From Aphanomyces cochlioides (taxonomy: Eukaryota; Oomycota; Saprolegniomycetes; Saprolegniales; Verrucalvaceae), in contig JAHQRK010000008.1 in NCBI GenBank assembly GCA_019828595.1, positions 620,001 to 684,000 on the forward strand: 64,000 nucleotides of DNA, read 5' to 3'. A program made the translations under genes and the position numbers. Of the stretch, positions 10,901 to 20,936 are shown one piece after another. The notes beneath the pieces are model-generated. The model had not been told where the DNA came from and ran no database searches. It worked only from the letters and a program-made list of their open reading frames with translations. Position 1 is the stretch's first letter, and each line of letters begins with the position of its first letter.

Positions 10901-12540
10901 TGCTGGCGCATTTGAAAGGTCTTGTGGCATAACGAGCCATTCCCAGAGCATGCCACTTGGAGTGGAGACAGCGGTCTTAGGAATATCCTGTATACGCATC
11001 AGGATCTGGTAGAACCCATCGCGCAAATCGATCGTGGAAAAGAGGGTACTACCCGCCATGCTGTCAATGATGACATCCTTGCGCGGAATCGGCGTTTGCG
11101 TTTGCGCCGGTATCGTGGCTTGATTCAACTTGTTGAAGGCGTGAACGATACGCCAGCCACCGTTGGGTTTCTCGACACAAAATGTCGGACTTTAGTGCGG
11201 CGAGTTGCTCTCGCGCACATGGCCTGCCTTCTTGCGGGCCGCAAAGAATGAGTCGATGAACTCGACCTGATCACGTGGCAATGGCCACTGGCGTGTAACG
11301 AAATACTTGGTCCCCGGGACCAAGTCAATCTCATGGCGGATGCCTTTGTCGCTAGGCAGGGCCGCTGGTACCTCGTCAGGGAATACATCCTTGTACTCCA
11401 TCAATATGTCGTAGAACGGGCTAGTCTTGAGAGACTCCCATGTCGTTCGTGCTCGCTTGTCAGCATCGTCAAGGACATCCTTGACGATGGATGTCGTGTG
11501 GAGGGTTCCATCTTCTTCTACGCAGATAACCGCGATACTCAGCGGTTCTTGGGCATGCAGGAGTCGCGAAAAGGAGCGAAAGCTCATCTCCGGCAAAGCC
11601 ACAATCTCATCTGCCCTGGTGGGCAGTTCTTCAAGGTCACAGGCTGACCGTATAAACTCATCAACCGACAACTTGTCGGGAACATCTTGCCTGTCTCGAG
11701 AGGGTGCACACTCTCGGAATCGTACTCATCGATCGACTCTTCTTCGTGGTCGTCGGAAAACTCTTCGGCGATTCGTTGATCATTCGCCGGCAAACCTTCA
11801 GGTTCGTTTGAAGGAGTATCCAAAGCTGGAATAGCTTGTTCTTCTCGTGGATGGTCCACAGTGCCATCGCGTGTCCGTGTTGACGAAGGGTCAATACAAA
11901 CCACAGCGAGTTCATTACTCTGCGCTGGGTTGGGCACGTAGAAACGTGGAGATGGTGGCACCATCGTCTTCAGGCGCCAGTCAATAATGGGCTGATGGCG
12001 TTCGAGCCAACCCATTCCAAGGATCAAATCCCATCGGTCGTCAAGGTCCATAAGGAAGAATTCTTCTCTTGACGAAAAGTCACCAATCGATATTGGCAAC
12101 GCGACAATTTGTCGTGGATTTGAAACAATCCGACCGTCTGCTAGGCGGATACGTAAGGTGTCATTCGGTCGAACTTCAGACGTGGAGACGTCTGGAGCTT
12201 TGGCAATAGTTGCGCGCCGCGCATAGTTTTCAGATGCGCCACTGTCTATTAAGACACGGAGAGGGTCTCTGAACCCAGCAATTGGGAGCAGGTAGGAAAG
12301 CATCTGGTGATGCTCTCCTAATCGGCACAGAGTGCCAGGGGCTAGATCAACAGGTACCGCAGGCGCGGTGTGAGGGACCCATTGATCCACTTGCCCAGTA
12401 GGCCGCCCGGCGCCTACTGGGTGAGGAAGTTTACCTGTCGACGCGGTGGCGTTCCTGGCGCGCGATGCGCGTTGGAAGCCTGTCGACGAGGAGCGGTACA
12501 GTTGCGGGAGATATGTCCCATTCGCTGACAATTGTAGCAA
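7974..12540 (-). pseudogene. pol: Gypsy-1 pol polyprotein (PR-RT-RNaseH-INT), disrupted
   Basis: Domains in order on the minus strand: aspartic protease with VLIDSGASENYA (about 12268); reverse transcriptase with the catalytic box YFDDIY (about 10810) and EKPNGGWR; RNase H with VVYTDHASL (about 10190) and the tail ADALSRR; integrase with a zinc-binding HHCC segment (GHFGRDKTYL, CDVCQR), DFIFGLPR, and VSDRDPRFTSKFW; and a long C-terminal extension. Breaks: TAA at 11192-11194 inside RT; single-nucleotide shifts near 10283 (before RNase H), near 9780 (before INT), near 9290 (INT core) and near 8430 (C-terminal part). The frame lies -1 relative to gag over a 127-nt overlap, as in many Ty3 elements. 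It probably makes no functional enzyme as written. Confidence 0.9.
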
Positions 12541-13211
12541 CGCACCGTGCGTCCTTGATTGGGATTCGATCGATTGCGGTCAAACTCACGATGTTCGCGA
12601 TGATTGTTCGTCGTGCCGATTTGGCTAATTTCCATGTCGTACTCGTCATGATGACCCGAAAACGAAGCAGCAGACAGCGAGTAATGCTCGCCAAGGGCAA
12701 TGTTGAGTGCGTCAACCATATTCTCGGGCATTCGACGGAAGACTTCAAGTCGAGAAGGGCCTTGGTTTAAATCATGCATAAAAACGTTGACGATGGCTCC
12801 TTCGGAGACCAGAGCCTTGTCAGGCAGGGAGAGCCAGTGGTATTCGAGCTTCTGGGCAAACTCGCTGATTGTCAGCTTGCCTTGAGTGGCCTTCAATAGT
12901 TGATGCATGTGGCGCACAGCCGCGTCCGTGGGCAGATAAGTTGCCTTCATGAGAGCGATGAACTTGGGCAGGGTGTCCATCGCAGAGGTATCGCGCATAT
13001 AAGTATTGACTGCCCAGGTGTGGGCTTTGCCGGTAAGGCATGATACAGCAAATGCAACTTGCTTGGTTCCAGATTGTAAATCCATGGCTTCTACGGCCAT
13101 CTTCACGCCAGCTTCCCAGACGAGAAGATTCTCGGAGGCTGAGCCTCCAAACTTGGGGACATCGAGTCTCACTCGCCTTTCGCGGACAGGGCTGTCTTGG
13201 TTGTTCATCAT
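12414..13211 (-). CDS. gag: Gypsy-1 Gag with zinc knuckle
   Basis: The 265-residue intact frame has the retrotransposon Gag capsid region in its first two-thirds (AHTWAVNTYMRD; LPTDAAVRHMHQLLKATQGKLTISEF) and a CCHC nucleic-acid-binding knuckle CYNCQRMGHISRNC near residue 225. It forms the virus-like particle that packages element RNA. The start is the first Met, about 70 nt downstream of the 5' LTR. The 3' end overlaps the pol frame by 127 nt. Unlike pol, this frame is undamaged. Confidence 0.9.
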   Translation of the reverse strand: MMNNQDSPVRERRVRLDVPKFGGSASENLLVWEAGVKMAVEAMDLQSGTKQVAFAVSCLTGKAHTWAVNTYMRDTSAMDTLPKFIALMKATYLPTDAAVRHMHQLLKATQGKLTISEFAQKLEYHWLSLPDKALVSEGAIVNVFMHDLNQGPSRLEVFRRMPENMVDALNIALGEHYSLSAASFSGHHDEYDMEISQIGTTNNHREHREFDRNRSNPNQGRTVRCYNCQRMGHISRNCTAPRRQASNAHRAPGTPPRRQVNFLTQ

Positions 13212-13258
13212 AAACGTTGGAATCGTTGAGTTGTGACTTTTCCTTCTAGCAGGTCCTT

Positions 13259-13279
13259 GGACGAACTAGAGTGCTACCA
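13259..13279 (-). other. Gypsy-1 primer-binding site
   Basis: Two bases inside the 5' LTR the minus strand begins TGGTAGCACTCTAGTTCG. This ends in the complement of CCA, as expected for pairing with a tRNA 3' end. The tRNA identity cannot be assigned by eye. Confidence 0.6.
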
Positions 13280-13281
13280 AG

Positions 13282-13547
13282 TGTAACCGTGTACACGCGC
13301 AGGAGGAAGGCTTAGGAAGCAGAGAGAAAGATGAAAAGTGAATTAGCTTTATCCTGCCTAAAGCTAATGAATGCAGAGTCGAACAGGGCTTGTGAGCCAG
13401 TGAATATGAATGGCCTAGAAGGCACCGAGCCAAAGGAATGGCAGAGAGCACGGAGTGCTTCACATGCAGGGGAATACAGATGACAGGCTAACAGCAGGCA
13501 TGTCATGCCAAGGGTCAAAGAGCAAGTAACCGGAGCGTCCGGTTACA
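13282..13547 (-). repeat. Gypsy-1 5' LTR
   Basis: 266 bp; partner of 7630-7895 with one base different. Immediately followed by the GACTA target duplication. Confidence 0.95.
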
Positions 13548-14391
13548 GACTACGCCAGCTATTCCAAACTTGTGATATCCCGGCCATGTTGTCGCTTCTG
13601 GATGCTGCTACAACGCGCACGACCCTTTGCTGCGTGAATCCAACGTCCAAACTCCTCGATGGTCTCACTGGCCATTTGGATCAAGCCTCCGGGACGCTGT
13701 TGAGCATTGGCAGTGGCTCTGGCTTGTTTGAACGCCTCCTGGCCTATCGGTTCCCATCTCTATCAGTCATTGGTGTGGATGTAGCGCCTGTTGATGTCTT
13801 TCTTGGTGACGCATTCAAACTTGTCCGGGAAGGATCATGTCCAGTGGTTTTGAATGTGTCGGTGCTTTTAGCAGTCTATCTCCGTCGGCCATCCATTCTT
13901 ATCTCGTACTTGGAGTGGTTTCCCGACGTACATACGATCATTTTGCTTGGACCTCGAAGTGAAGATCCTCTTGCTGATCATGACGTCGCTGATGCTCTAC
14001 GGCTGCATGTCGGCCATGGGCTTCACCATCACGATTCGATTCAGTGTATGATCCTCCAAGTGCCATCTTGGATTAGAGAAGAGCTAATACTGAGCTGCAC
14101 GTCATTTGGCTCTCGCCAAAATCAAAGTGGATATTGTGGATACACACTTGGCATTAGATAAACCTGTCTAATGAGAGGACTGTGCTCAATCCAAATCATG
14201 ATAAAGTTTTATTGCGTTCTTTCAACATTGTGACTTCCCTGTTAAAATTCTCTAGCGATTTCAGATCGGGACTTCCGTCGTAACCAGTAGAGGGCTATTT
14301 TCAGAGAAGAGCAATCATATCCTTCATAAATTATCACAGCAGCAGACTTGGCTTCTGATCGTCCTTGGTGATTTCGCCATGAAGTTTGCAG

Positions 14392-14938
14392 ACATTAGAG
14401 AGTTTTCGGAGACCCAAAAGTTGACTTTAGATAGACATTTTCCTCTAAAAACTAATTATCCTGTGGAAATACATAAGTCGAGATTCGGATCTTAAGTCGT
14501 GATCAGATTGACTTAGCGGGCCTTTAAGTCGAACTCTGTATTGACTTAGTACAACTAGGAACTTTCCTAATCTCAAGACAAGATTGTCCGAAAATTGACA
14601 TTTTCTAAATACGACTTTGCTTAAGTCAAAGTCAATATTGGGTTAACCCGAAAACTCTCTATTGTGTTTGTTGGTACTCAACTTTTGTAGTGATGCACTA
14701 GACGAATCACTAGAATTTTCTAGAAAGTTCTCGAGTTGATTACGACTGATATACGATGGCGAAAACAGATATGAAATATGCATTTAAAGTTTATGATTGG
14801 CCGAAGGCACGCGTTCAGCGCAGAAGTTCCTTCCTAAATGCGAGTGAACAGATAGATAGTTTGATTAACGAGGATATTCAGTTTCCAATTTGCCAAGTCT
14901 ACCACATCTGGTAGCCTTCCGAGTTCCAAGGACCGCCT
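14392..14938. other. AT-rich stretch without a gene
   Basis: No coding signal. GACTTAAG-type words recur at about 14485-14640 (for example TTGACTTAG, AAGTCGAACTC), without a clear periodicity. Confidence 0.4.
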
Positions 14939-15021
14939 CTGCCTGTGCCTGCCTGCCTGCGCCGTTGCCTGTCCCTCCGTGCCTGCCTGCCTGCCTGCTC
15001 CTGCCTGCCTGTTTGTGCCTG
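14939..15021. repeat. CCTG/TGCC microsatellite
   Basis: Imperfect tandem CCTG units. Several overlapping frames read Cys-Leu-Pro-Ala through it, an artefact of the repeat and not a protein. Confidence 0.8.
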
Positions 15022-15239
15022 CCCTTTCCCGACGCGTTCAAGGAAGAACCTCCGTTATCTCTGGTCTTGTGGTAAACTTTTGTTTACCTTTGTGCCGAGT
15101 TTCTGGAGTCGCGTTTTTGGAGAAGAACCGTCCGAAGTCTGTGCATTGCCGTGCGCTCGTCCTAGTTGGCATCGCTAGGGGTGTTTAAGAGACGAGACAC
15201 TAGCGTGCGCAGTACCAAGGGCGTTGAAGAAAATTGGAT

Positions 15240-15387
15240 GCCTAAGAAGAAGACCGCCGTCAAGCGTAAAGAGTTTTAAGACAACGTCGAATACCTCGAT
15301 CGCTTTGTTGAAGGCCAAGCAGCGAAACTTGATCAACTGCGACACGATCTAGAAGAAGCAGTTTTAAGAGTCGAACGTATTAAAGGA
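15240..15387 (+). other. Truncated coiled-coil coding fragment abutting the Polinton copy
   Basis: A basic start (MPKKKTAVKRKEF), one TAA, then an in-frame helical, heptad-like segment (VEYLDRFVEGQAAKLDQLRH…) which stops exactly where similarity to the Polinton begins (about 15388). It may be a host gene or a retroelement leader ORF (compare the short coiled-coil ORF upstream of Gypsy-2 gag). The surrounding base composition is richer in GC than the adjacent element. Identity unknown. Confidence 0.3.
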
Positions 15388-16236
15388 CTCAAAATGCGTT
15401 ATTGACTCAACAGGGCGATTTTATTGTTAATAATGCAGGCGTTCATGCTTATGGCTTTAATACAATCGGATTGAATAATTTTGGACCCGGAGTTCATAGC
15501 ATTTTGGAGCTGGAATCGGATCATTATTTGCTTTTGATTACAGCACGAGTTCATATAAAGATCTAGCATTAAATAGTAACAATTTCTATATTAAAGCAAG
15601 CAATGGTTATTGCGGAATTAATACAAATAATCCTTCTTGCCCGTTGCATGTTAATGGAACAGCAAATCAATCAACGGCAAGCGGATTTGGCTACCTGAAT
15701 GGAAGCGGAGCAGGGGGTGCTACGGTTTTCACGAATAGAGGTTTTAGTATTCTCAAGCGGAGGAATACTTGTTCAATCAGGAGATCGATGTGCTGTCGGA
15801 TATGCGTCTGAAGCAACAGGTGGTTCAACTTGATAATGATCTCAGTGAGCGATTTGTGCGCGATATTAGTCCTATTCAGTGCGCTTACTCGGTAGATCCA
15901 GATACGATCGACTATGGGTATGCGGCTCAAGAGTTAGTCAAGCACGGATACAGCACTGTTGTAGGGTATACAGCGGCAGATGAACCATTGCCTGAAGAGA
16001 CGATCGAATGTACGAATGGAGATGTGCTTTCTCTACCAAGCGATACGCGACTCGTGGTCAATATGCTATCGTGTGTGCCGCTCTTACATCAGGCACTACA
16101 GGAGGCGCTTGAACGTATTGATCATCAGCAAGACATGGTTAGACAGATGGTCGAACAGATTAATTCACTTAGTAAGTCATTTGAATCTAAGCCTGCTCGA
16201 CGCACACAAAAAGTAGCACCTAGGGATGAGGATTAA
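15388..16236 (+). pseudogene. C-terminal part of a virion fibre with peptidase-S74 chaperone domain
   Basis: The first part (about 15388-15750) carries the fibre shaft and the CGINTNNPSCPLHVNG motif that commonly precedes an intramolecular chaperone. Then 15769-16236 has the S74 (endosialidase chaperone) core: LSDMRLKQQVVQLD with the Ser-Asp…Lys signature, then GYAAQELVKHGY, and a C-terminal trimerising helix region (VPLLHQALQEALERIDHQ). In phage and viral fibres this domain drives trimer folding and then cuts itself off. The two parts are out of frame near 15752. The 5' two-thirds of the gene is missing from this copy. Confidence 0.75.
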
Positions 16237-16288
16237 ACATAAAAAAATTAAGACAGCAATTCTAAGGTCGCTTGGTATTTCTTTTTTT

Positions 16289-18054
16289 TTACGTCCAATG
16301 ATGAATTTCACCAGTTAAGCGACCAATAGAAAGCTCTCGTTCATATACAACAAATACTAAAGCATTCATACCTTGACAGCAAGCATTGACACCGCTTACG
16401 ATAACAGATTGAGGAACGTCTTGATTTGTAATACGAGAGCAATCGGCAACCATAATACGTTGAACCGTTTGCCACTTTTGAAAATCAATCAAACCATTTG
16501 AAATTTCGTGGGTAAGGCCACCATTGATCGCTCCAAGTTTCTTAAATTCGGCATTCCAAGCTTCAAAATCGTAATCCATGTTTTGCTAAATACGTTATCA
16601 TTTCCAACTTGAACTTGAAAGCTACGAATTGAGCTACCTGCTTGACAAGTCCATGGCGCGCTATCAAATGGGCTTTGGAATTGTTCAACGGCATTAGCCG
16701 ACGCATTCGCGAAGTGTCCACTTGATGTTTCACTGAATGGAAGTAAGCAAACGTATTTGATATTTTTCCAAGATCCAGATAATTGAAGATTGAATGTATT
16801 GTTTTGTTGGGCAGAAGGCAAAGCGCCAGTGCCAGCTTTTCCTCGGAAATATTGAGCATAACAATCAAGATATTTCACACTCTCTACAGGATGGCTGACA
16901 ATCGGTAATGGATTAGCAATATCATAATATGGAATATTTAATCGGGCCGTCGAGAATGGAAGGAACTGACCAGCTTGAGCTAACGTGGTGATATTGTTCT
17001 GAAGTGGACCAAATGCTAAACAAACCGTAGTTGCTCCAGTATTACAATTTTCAAGAGCATTTCCTGCAGCAGCAGAGGCCAACATAATTGGTACAGTATT
17101 ACCACTTGTCATAGTTGTAGAGGTTAAAGTTAGACTACCAGTACCAGCAGCACCAGCAACAACTGCAATATCACAGTAACCAGCATTGACCTTAAGACGT
17201 AGCTTAAGTTGAGGATTTCCAATTAGGTCTAATTCTTTGAAAATTGGATGAAGACCAACGAGACGAATTTTTTAACATATGATGCCATACACCAAGAACA
17301 GAGCCAGCCACTGGGGTAGTATTTAGGACAACAGCTCCTTTACCATTTTGAGCCGCAATGGTTGATGCTACCGCAGATCGTTGGGTAACCCAATTATACG
17401 CATTGACTCCTCCAGTAACATTTCCTAATGCGTCAATGTTTGCTGTAAGTTGCGGATTGCCATAAATACGAGATATGAATCCATTATTTTCTTTCAACGA
17501 TGCCTCAGTTGGAACTGTTCCCAAGGTTGCAGTGCAATTTGTGAAATTGTTCGTGAATCCATCGCCTGATAAAGAAGCCCCAGAAAACGACATAGAAGTC
17601 CAATCATCTGCGCTCATAAAAGCATCAGCACCGTGTTTATTGAGGTCAGAAGTACTCCATTCAGTCATTGCACGAAGATTATTCCAATAAAGTTTGAAAT
17701 CCGATTCAGTAATGATAGTTTGACCATTGAGCTCTACGGTCATAGAGTCAATGATATTCCATACTCCGGCTTTTAAAGCTGTGCAATAACGGTTAATAGC
17801 ACCAAATGTACCAGCACCAGTATTTTTCATTGAGACGATATACGGTAGCGTAATATAAGCATCTTTTAAAGAAGCAAATCATTTAGCCCTTGAAGACTCG
17901 TTGCGGCATCAATGAAAAAAATACCAGACTGATAACTGCCTTGGTTTACATCTGGAACTTGTTCCATTCGTTTTCCTTTAGAAACGGAAGTAGATGGTTC
18001 GCTCTTTAAAGAGCTTTCATATAAAAATTGATCGGCTAATTGATACTCACTCAT
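16289..18054 (-). pseudogene. Major capsid protein (copy B), frameshifted
   Basis: Same gene as 39651-41415. It shares the two breaks of that copy (near 17880 and 17270) and has one more: a 1-nt deletion near 16580 that separates the last 97 codons. See the right-hand copy for the domain description. Confidence 0.8.
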
Positions 18055-18107
18055 TATATTTTATTAATTATATACAGCCACAGATAAGATTATTTTTAAA
18101 TTATTTA

Positions 18108-18768
18108 ATGGAGCTGATAAAAGGAATTACGAGTGATCATCAGCTAATTGAATTAGCTGATTTATTGGATATTAAATTAGATAGAATATTTGATTTGGAT
18201 GAAATAGAAAAGCCATTACCAAAAAATAAAAATTACTTAATTTTATTAAGATCAGATGCTAGTAATGTCGGCCATTGGGTGTGTGTTTATCATACATTAT
18301 TATTATTAACATTATTATTATTTATTATTAACACGTCTACTTGGAATACTCTGGCACGTACATCGACCCACAGGGCCGCGCGACGTTCTATATCATCACC
18401 GAGCCGATCAAACAACACGCGGCTGAAAAGGTCTCCGTCGTCAAGCTATACCGTGAAAGAGCAGACGGAGCGACGGTCGATGCATTTGTCCGTGCACACG
18501 TTCACACACAAGCTGCTGGACCGGTGATGAAGCTGTGGAAGGAGATGAATATGAACGTCCCGCAGTCCCTGACCAAGGACTTCTTCCCCTTTATCATGAC
18601 GAATATTTCGATAGTATGGGTGAACCAGCTCCATTAATATTGGGAATAAAAGAATATAACCAAAAACAATTTCAATCAACGTATAGAGAATATTGCGGAA
18701 TTTATTGTATATTATTTTTATACGCAAAACAGAATAATAGAATTTGCTTGGATTGTCGACGCTGTTGA
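18108..18768 (+). pseudogene. Adenain-type maturation protease split by a 304-bp insertion (copy B)
   Basis: The N-part 18108-18293 ends with the catalytic-His motif GHWVCVYH. The C-part from 18598 starts with the Asp motif EYFDSMG and includes REYCGIYC with the catalytic Cys. Between them lie 304 foreign bases flanked by TTTATCAT (18286-18293 and 18590-18597). Removing one repeat plus the insert rejoins the two parts in frame. The family (adenovirus protease/Ulp1-like) processes capsid precursors in Polintons and virophages. Confidence 0.8.
18294..18597. mobile_element. 304-bp insertion in the protease gene (copy B), 8-bp duplication
   Basis: The insert starts with about 50 bp of TTA/ATT-rich low-complexity sequence, followed by GC-rich DNA with an open frame (residues such as YIDPQGRATFYIITEP and RERADGATVDAFVRAH) unlike the AT-rich element. 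The flanking TTTATCAT repeat suggests transposition. The TAA-rich edge could be the 3' tail of a truncated LINE, but no LINE domain is visible. Confidence 0.6.
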
Positions 18769-18769
18769 C

Positions 18770-19026
18770 TTTTCGATTAGTGAGAATTACAAATTAGGAT
18801 GCGATACCGTTAGTTTATTCATGACTGTCATAGCTCAATCCCGTCGTAGCAGTGTCGTCTGAATCTTCCAACACATCAACTAAGTCAACTGTTTCCTCAA
18901 AGTAACGTTGTTCTTGAGAGCCCCGCTTTTGAACCTCAATAGTCCACCATGATCTCGTAGTACTGAGGCTTTGTATGGATATATTTGACCATTTTCACGA
19001 TTTAAATAATCGCGATTTCGAATAAT
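18770..19026. other. Short non-coding or foreign segment between protease and ExoX-like gene (copy B)
   Basis: Contains a GC-richer patch (18835-18985) with open frames too broken to assign; the same patch is at 38720-38885 in the other copy. One frame ends in an acidic tail (VDLVDVLEDSDDTATTG). It is possibly a fragment of a host gene captured in the element. Confidence 0.3.
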
Positions 19027-19335
19027 TTATTTTAACGCTTCAAGCTCAGATAATAATTTTGGGCAATTGTCTTTCACATATTCATTACATCTTAGCCATT
19101 TAATATAATTCGGATCGATTTCTTTGATCTTATTCAAATTTAACCCATTATGCTTACCCCATCGCATTTTATACGATAAATCAGCATCCTTTAATTTTTC
19201 AGTTAAATATGATTTAATTTCAGGTTTATTTGATAATAACATTTCCTGATTTAATAACCATTTACAGTAATTTTGGTCAATTTCAAGAACTTCTTGAATA
19301 GACTTAGTTTTGTATTTTCCGAAATTTAATTCCAT
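19027..19335 (-). CDS. Two-repeat ExoX C-terminal-like protein (copy B)
   Basis: Identical in protein sequence to 38367-38675. See that entry. Confidence 0.65.
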   Translation of the reverse strand: MELNFGKYKTKSIQEVLEIDQNYCKWLLNQEMLLSNKPEIKSYLTEKLKDADLSYKMRWGKHNGLNLNKIKEIDPNYIKWLRCNEYVKDNCPKLLSELEALK

Positions 19336-19795
19336 TTTTTAATATATTCTATACGCGATAGGTATTTTAAAATTAATTAAATATATAAACTGTATAATTT
19401 CATATTCTCTTGAGTTTGGGTTTCGTTTGCCAAAATGCTGCATTTTCCTATAATAATTCAAGTGAATTGAGTTTAACAAGTTCTCTATAAATTAATTCAT
19501 AACGATTGGTGTAAAATTAGATTACCGCCATTTTGATATGTTCTATTTTTAATTCAAGATGACATCAATATTCTTGTTCATTTTCCCAAATGTTCGCTAC
19601 ATCAAACACAGCCTCCATCAAAAACGACGTTAAGACTACTTGCGTCAAATGCGGTGATCCGACGCGGCAATCACAGCAGCATTCATTCTTTTTGAATAGA
19701 TTGAACATCCGTATACTAGTATTTATTATCCGGTGAAAGTGTGCCAGATTGAAGCAGAGACGGGGGCAGCTTCACTTTAGCACTTCCGACACAGA

Positions 19796-20750
19796 ATGGA
19801 CGCAGTCCGTGGCGACGACAGCGTTCCCTCTGCGCAGGGTCTCAAACATAGCAATGCAACAGTCGAAGAAGGCAACCCCAAGAGAAGTCGAACCAACAAC
19901 AGCGCGACACCAACTGATTCGAAGCAACCTCGAATTGAAGAAAAACCATCTTGGAACACAATGATCGTTCCAGCACCCACTGCGGCCATTCCAGAACCAA
20001 ATCAAGGTGAGTTGATGGCAATCCATTCGATCAATCAGAAGATCAAATCTCTCGACTGGAAGCTCGTGGAGAAAGAGCTCGAAAAGGGAATGGTGTACTT
20101 GGGAGATGCTTCCCTAAGTGATTGGGAAGCCTTTGTTACGAGTGAAGACCAGAACTCAAGTCGAAAAACATGGAATGGATCGATGGGAAGATTTTCATTG
20201 TTGAATTGCCGTCTCAAGAACATGAAACATATGTGTGGAGATTGGGGATTGCTAACTATAATGCTACCCACACTCAAGATGACTTTGTAAAGATCTCCTT
20301 AGCTGCGTATCAAACCAATATCCGCTGCCTCGAGCCAGATTTGTGTCTTATACCCCGTCGAGTCCTTGCACAGCTTCCATACAACGTTCAGTTGCCTCCT
20401 GGTCTCGACAATTGGGGCAACTTTCACACTGTGAAATGGGAAGTGGCGTGGTCCTAGAGTTGGGCCAATCTTGATTGGAAGGCCAACCAGTGGCCATGGT
20501 AGACACTGTGGTTTACATCATCTGCATTAAATTGGATCCTCACAATCCGTCCTACAAAGTGCATCACGTTGTTCATCATGGCGTCCAATTGCCGGAAATG
20601 ATCCCTCTTCCGATTGCCCCGCCCAACACTGTCATACAATTGGATTCGCGTCTAGTCCTGCAGCTACCTGCAACCAGTCCTTTGCCACCCAACTTTCCAC
20701 GTCAATTGGATATTGATCTTTATGCTCCACTTACGGTTGCATTTGAATAA
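19796..20750 (+). pseudogene. Uma2-like PD-(D/E)XK nuclease family gene (copy B), frameshifted
   Basis: Mirror copy of 36962-37916. Three frames carry successive parts: MDAVRG…DWEAFV (from 19796), DGKIFIVELPSQEHE…EPDLCLIPR…NWGNFHTVKWEVAWS (from 20170), and VDTVVYIICIKLDPHN…FPRQLDIDLYAPL (to 20750). The breaks near 20167 and 20460-20510 are shared with the other copy. See that entry for the family argument. Confidence 0.55.
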
Positions 20751-20764
20751 CCACCCGCTGCCGC

Positions 20765-20930
20765 CGCAATGTGTATTTTGTGTTTTGTCCCTTGAGAAGT
20801 AATTGTTGCTTTCAGATGCTTTTGGTGTGAAATAATCTTATTATCACATTAGCTAATGGATGGTGCTTATAGTTGCTTCTCATTGGTAGATTTTGAAAAA
20901 GGGTACGATATACCTTTAACAGCTTTTACT
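20765..20930 (-). repeat. Polinton terminal inverted repeat (copy B left end)
   Basis: Reads AGTAAAAGCTGTTAAAGG from 20930 on the minus strand; nearly identical to 36782-36947 and related to the right end at 52291-52485. Immediately followed by ATGCGA, the reverse complement of TCGCAT. Confidence 0.85.
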
Positions 20931-20936
20931 ATGCGA
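20931..20936. other. Candidate 6-bp target duplication TCGCAT (minus strand)
   Basis: Matches the six bases just outside the right end of the full Polinton (52486-52491). A 6-bp duplication is the Polinton hallmark. Its location 16 kb away, in opposite orientation, is the evidence for an inversion. Confidence 0.7.

Larger units (their letters stand above)
7630..13547 (-). mobile_element. Gypsy-1: young Ty3/gypsy LTR retrotransposon
   Basis: A complete element of 5918 bp on the minus strand: two 266-bp LTRs with TGTAACC…GGTTACA ends, a 5-bp target duplication GACTA (7625-7629 and 13548-13552), primer-binding site, gag, and pol in the order protease, reverse transcriptase, RNase H, integrase (Ty3/gypsy order), and a polypurine tract. 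The LTRs differ at a single base (7799 T versus 13451 C), so the insertion is recent. It is absent from the other copy of the methyltransferase gene, so it arrived after the IR-A duplication. Pol carries one nonsense codon and several frameshifts. Confidence 0.95.
7578..14161 (+). pseudogene. SAM-methyltransferase-like gene, broken copy split by a gypsy element
   Basis: The two halves (about 7578-7629 and 13548-14161) correspond to the intact copy at 27381-27980. Three lesions are visible. An 8-bp deletion just before 7577 removes the ATGATG start present in the other copy. A Ty3/gypsy element is inserted at codons for DAD/RLR with GACTA duplicated on both sides. A 203-bp deletion at 14000 between 4-bp CTAC repeats replaces the last 28 or so residues by an unrelated tail. 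The glycine-rich SAM-binding motif (LSIGSGSGLFE) remains readable at about 13703-13735. The gene cannot make the normal protein. Confidence 0.85.
6796..14391. repeat. IR-A, left copy (contains a later gypsy insertion)
   Basis: Apart from the retrotransposon at 7630-13547, this segment is the reverse complement of about 26895-28762. It contains the DUF5713 gene and the methyltransferase-like gene. Differences from the right copy include an 8-bp deletion over the start codon of the methyltransferase, a 203-bp deletion near its 3' end, and a small insertion of about 21 bp near 14040-14061. The boundaries were set by eye from the point where similarity stops. Confidence 0.85.
15388..20930 (-). 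mobile_element. IR-B left copy: truncated Polinton-like element
   Basis: 5.5 kb that is the near-identical reverse complement of 36782-42320. It contains, from its terminal repeat at 20930 going leftwards, the nuclease-like gene, two-repeat ExoX-like gene, protease, major capsid protein and the C-terminal third of the fibre gene. It breaks off inside the fibre gene at about 15388. Copy-specific differences include a 1-nt deletion in the capsid gene near 16580 and a 2-nt difference in the fibre near 15752. The 304-bp insertion in the protease is present in both copies. Confidence 0.9.

Noticed and set aside
14890..15188. Cys/Pro/Ala-rich proteins from three overlapping frames
   Set aside because: They are translations of a CCTG microsatellite.
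18294..18597. A Mutator-like element or a LINE fragment
   Set aside because: The 8-bp duplication and TAA-rich edge are compatible with either, but no terminal inverted repeats and no LINE domain are visible, so no class is claimed.
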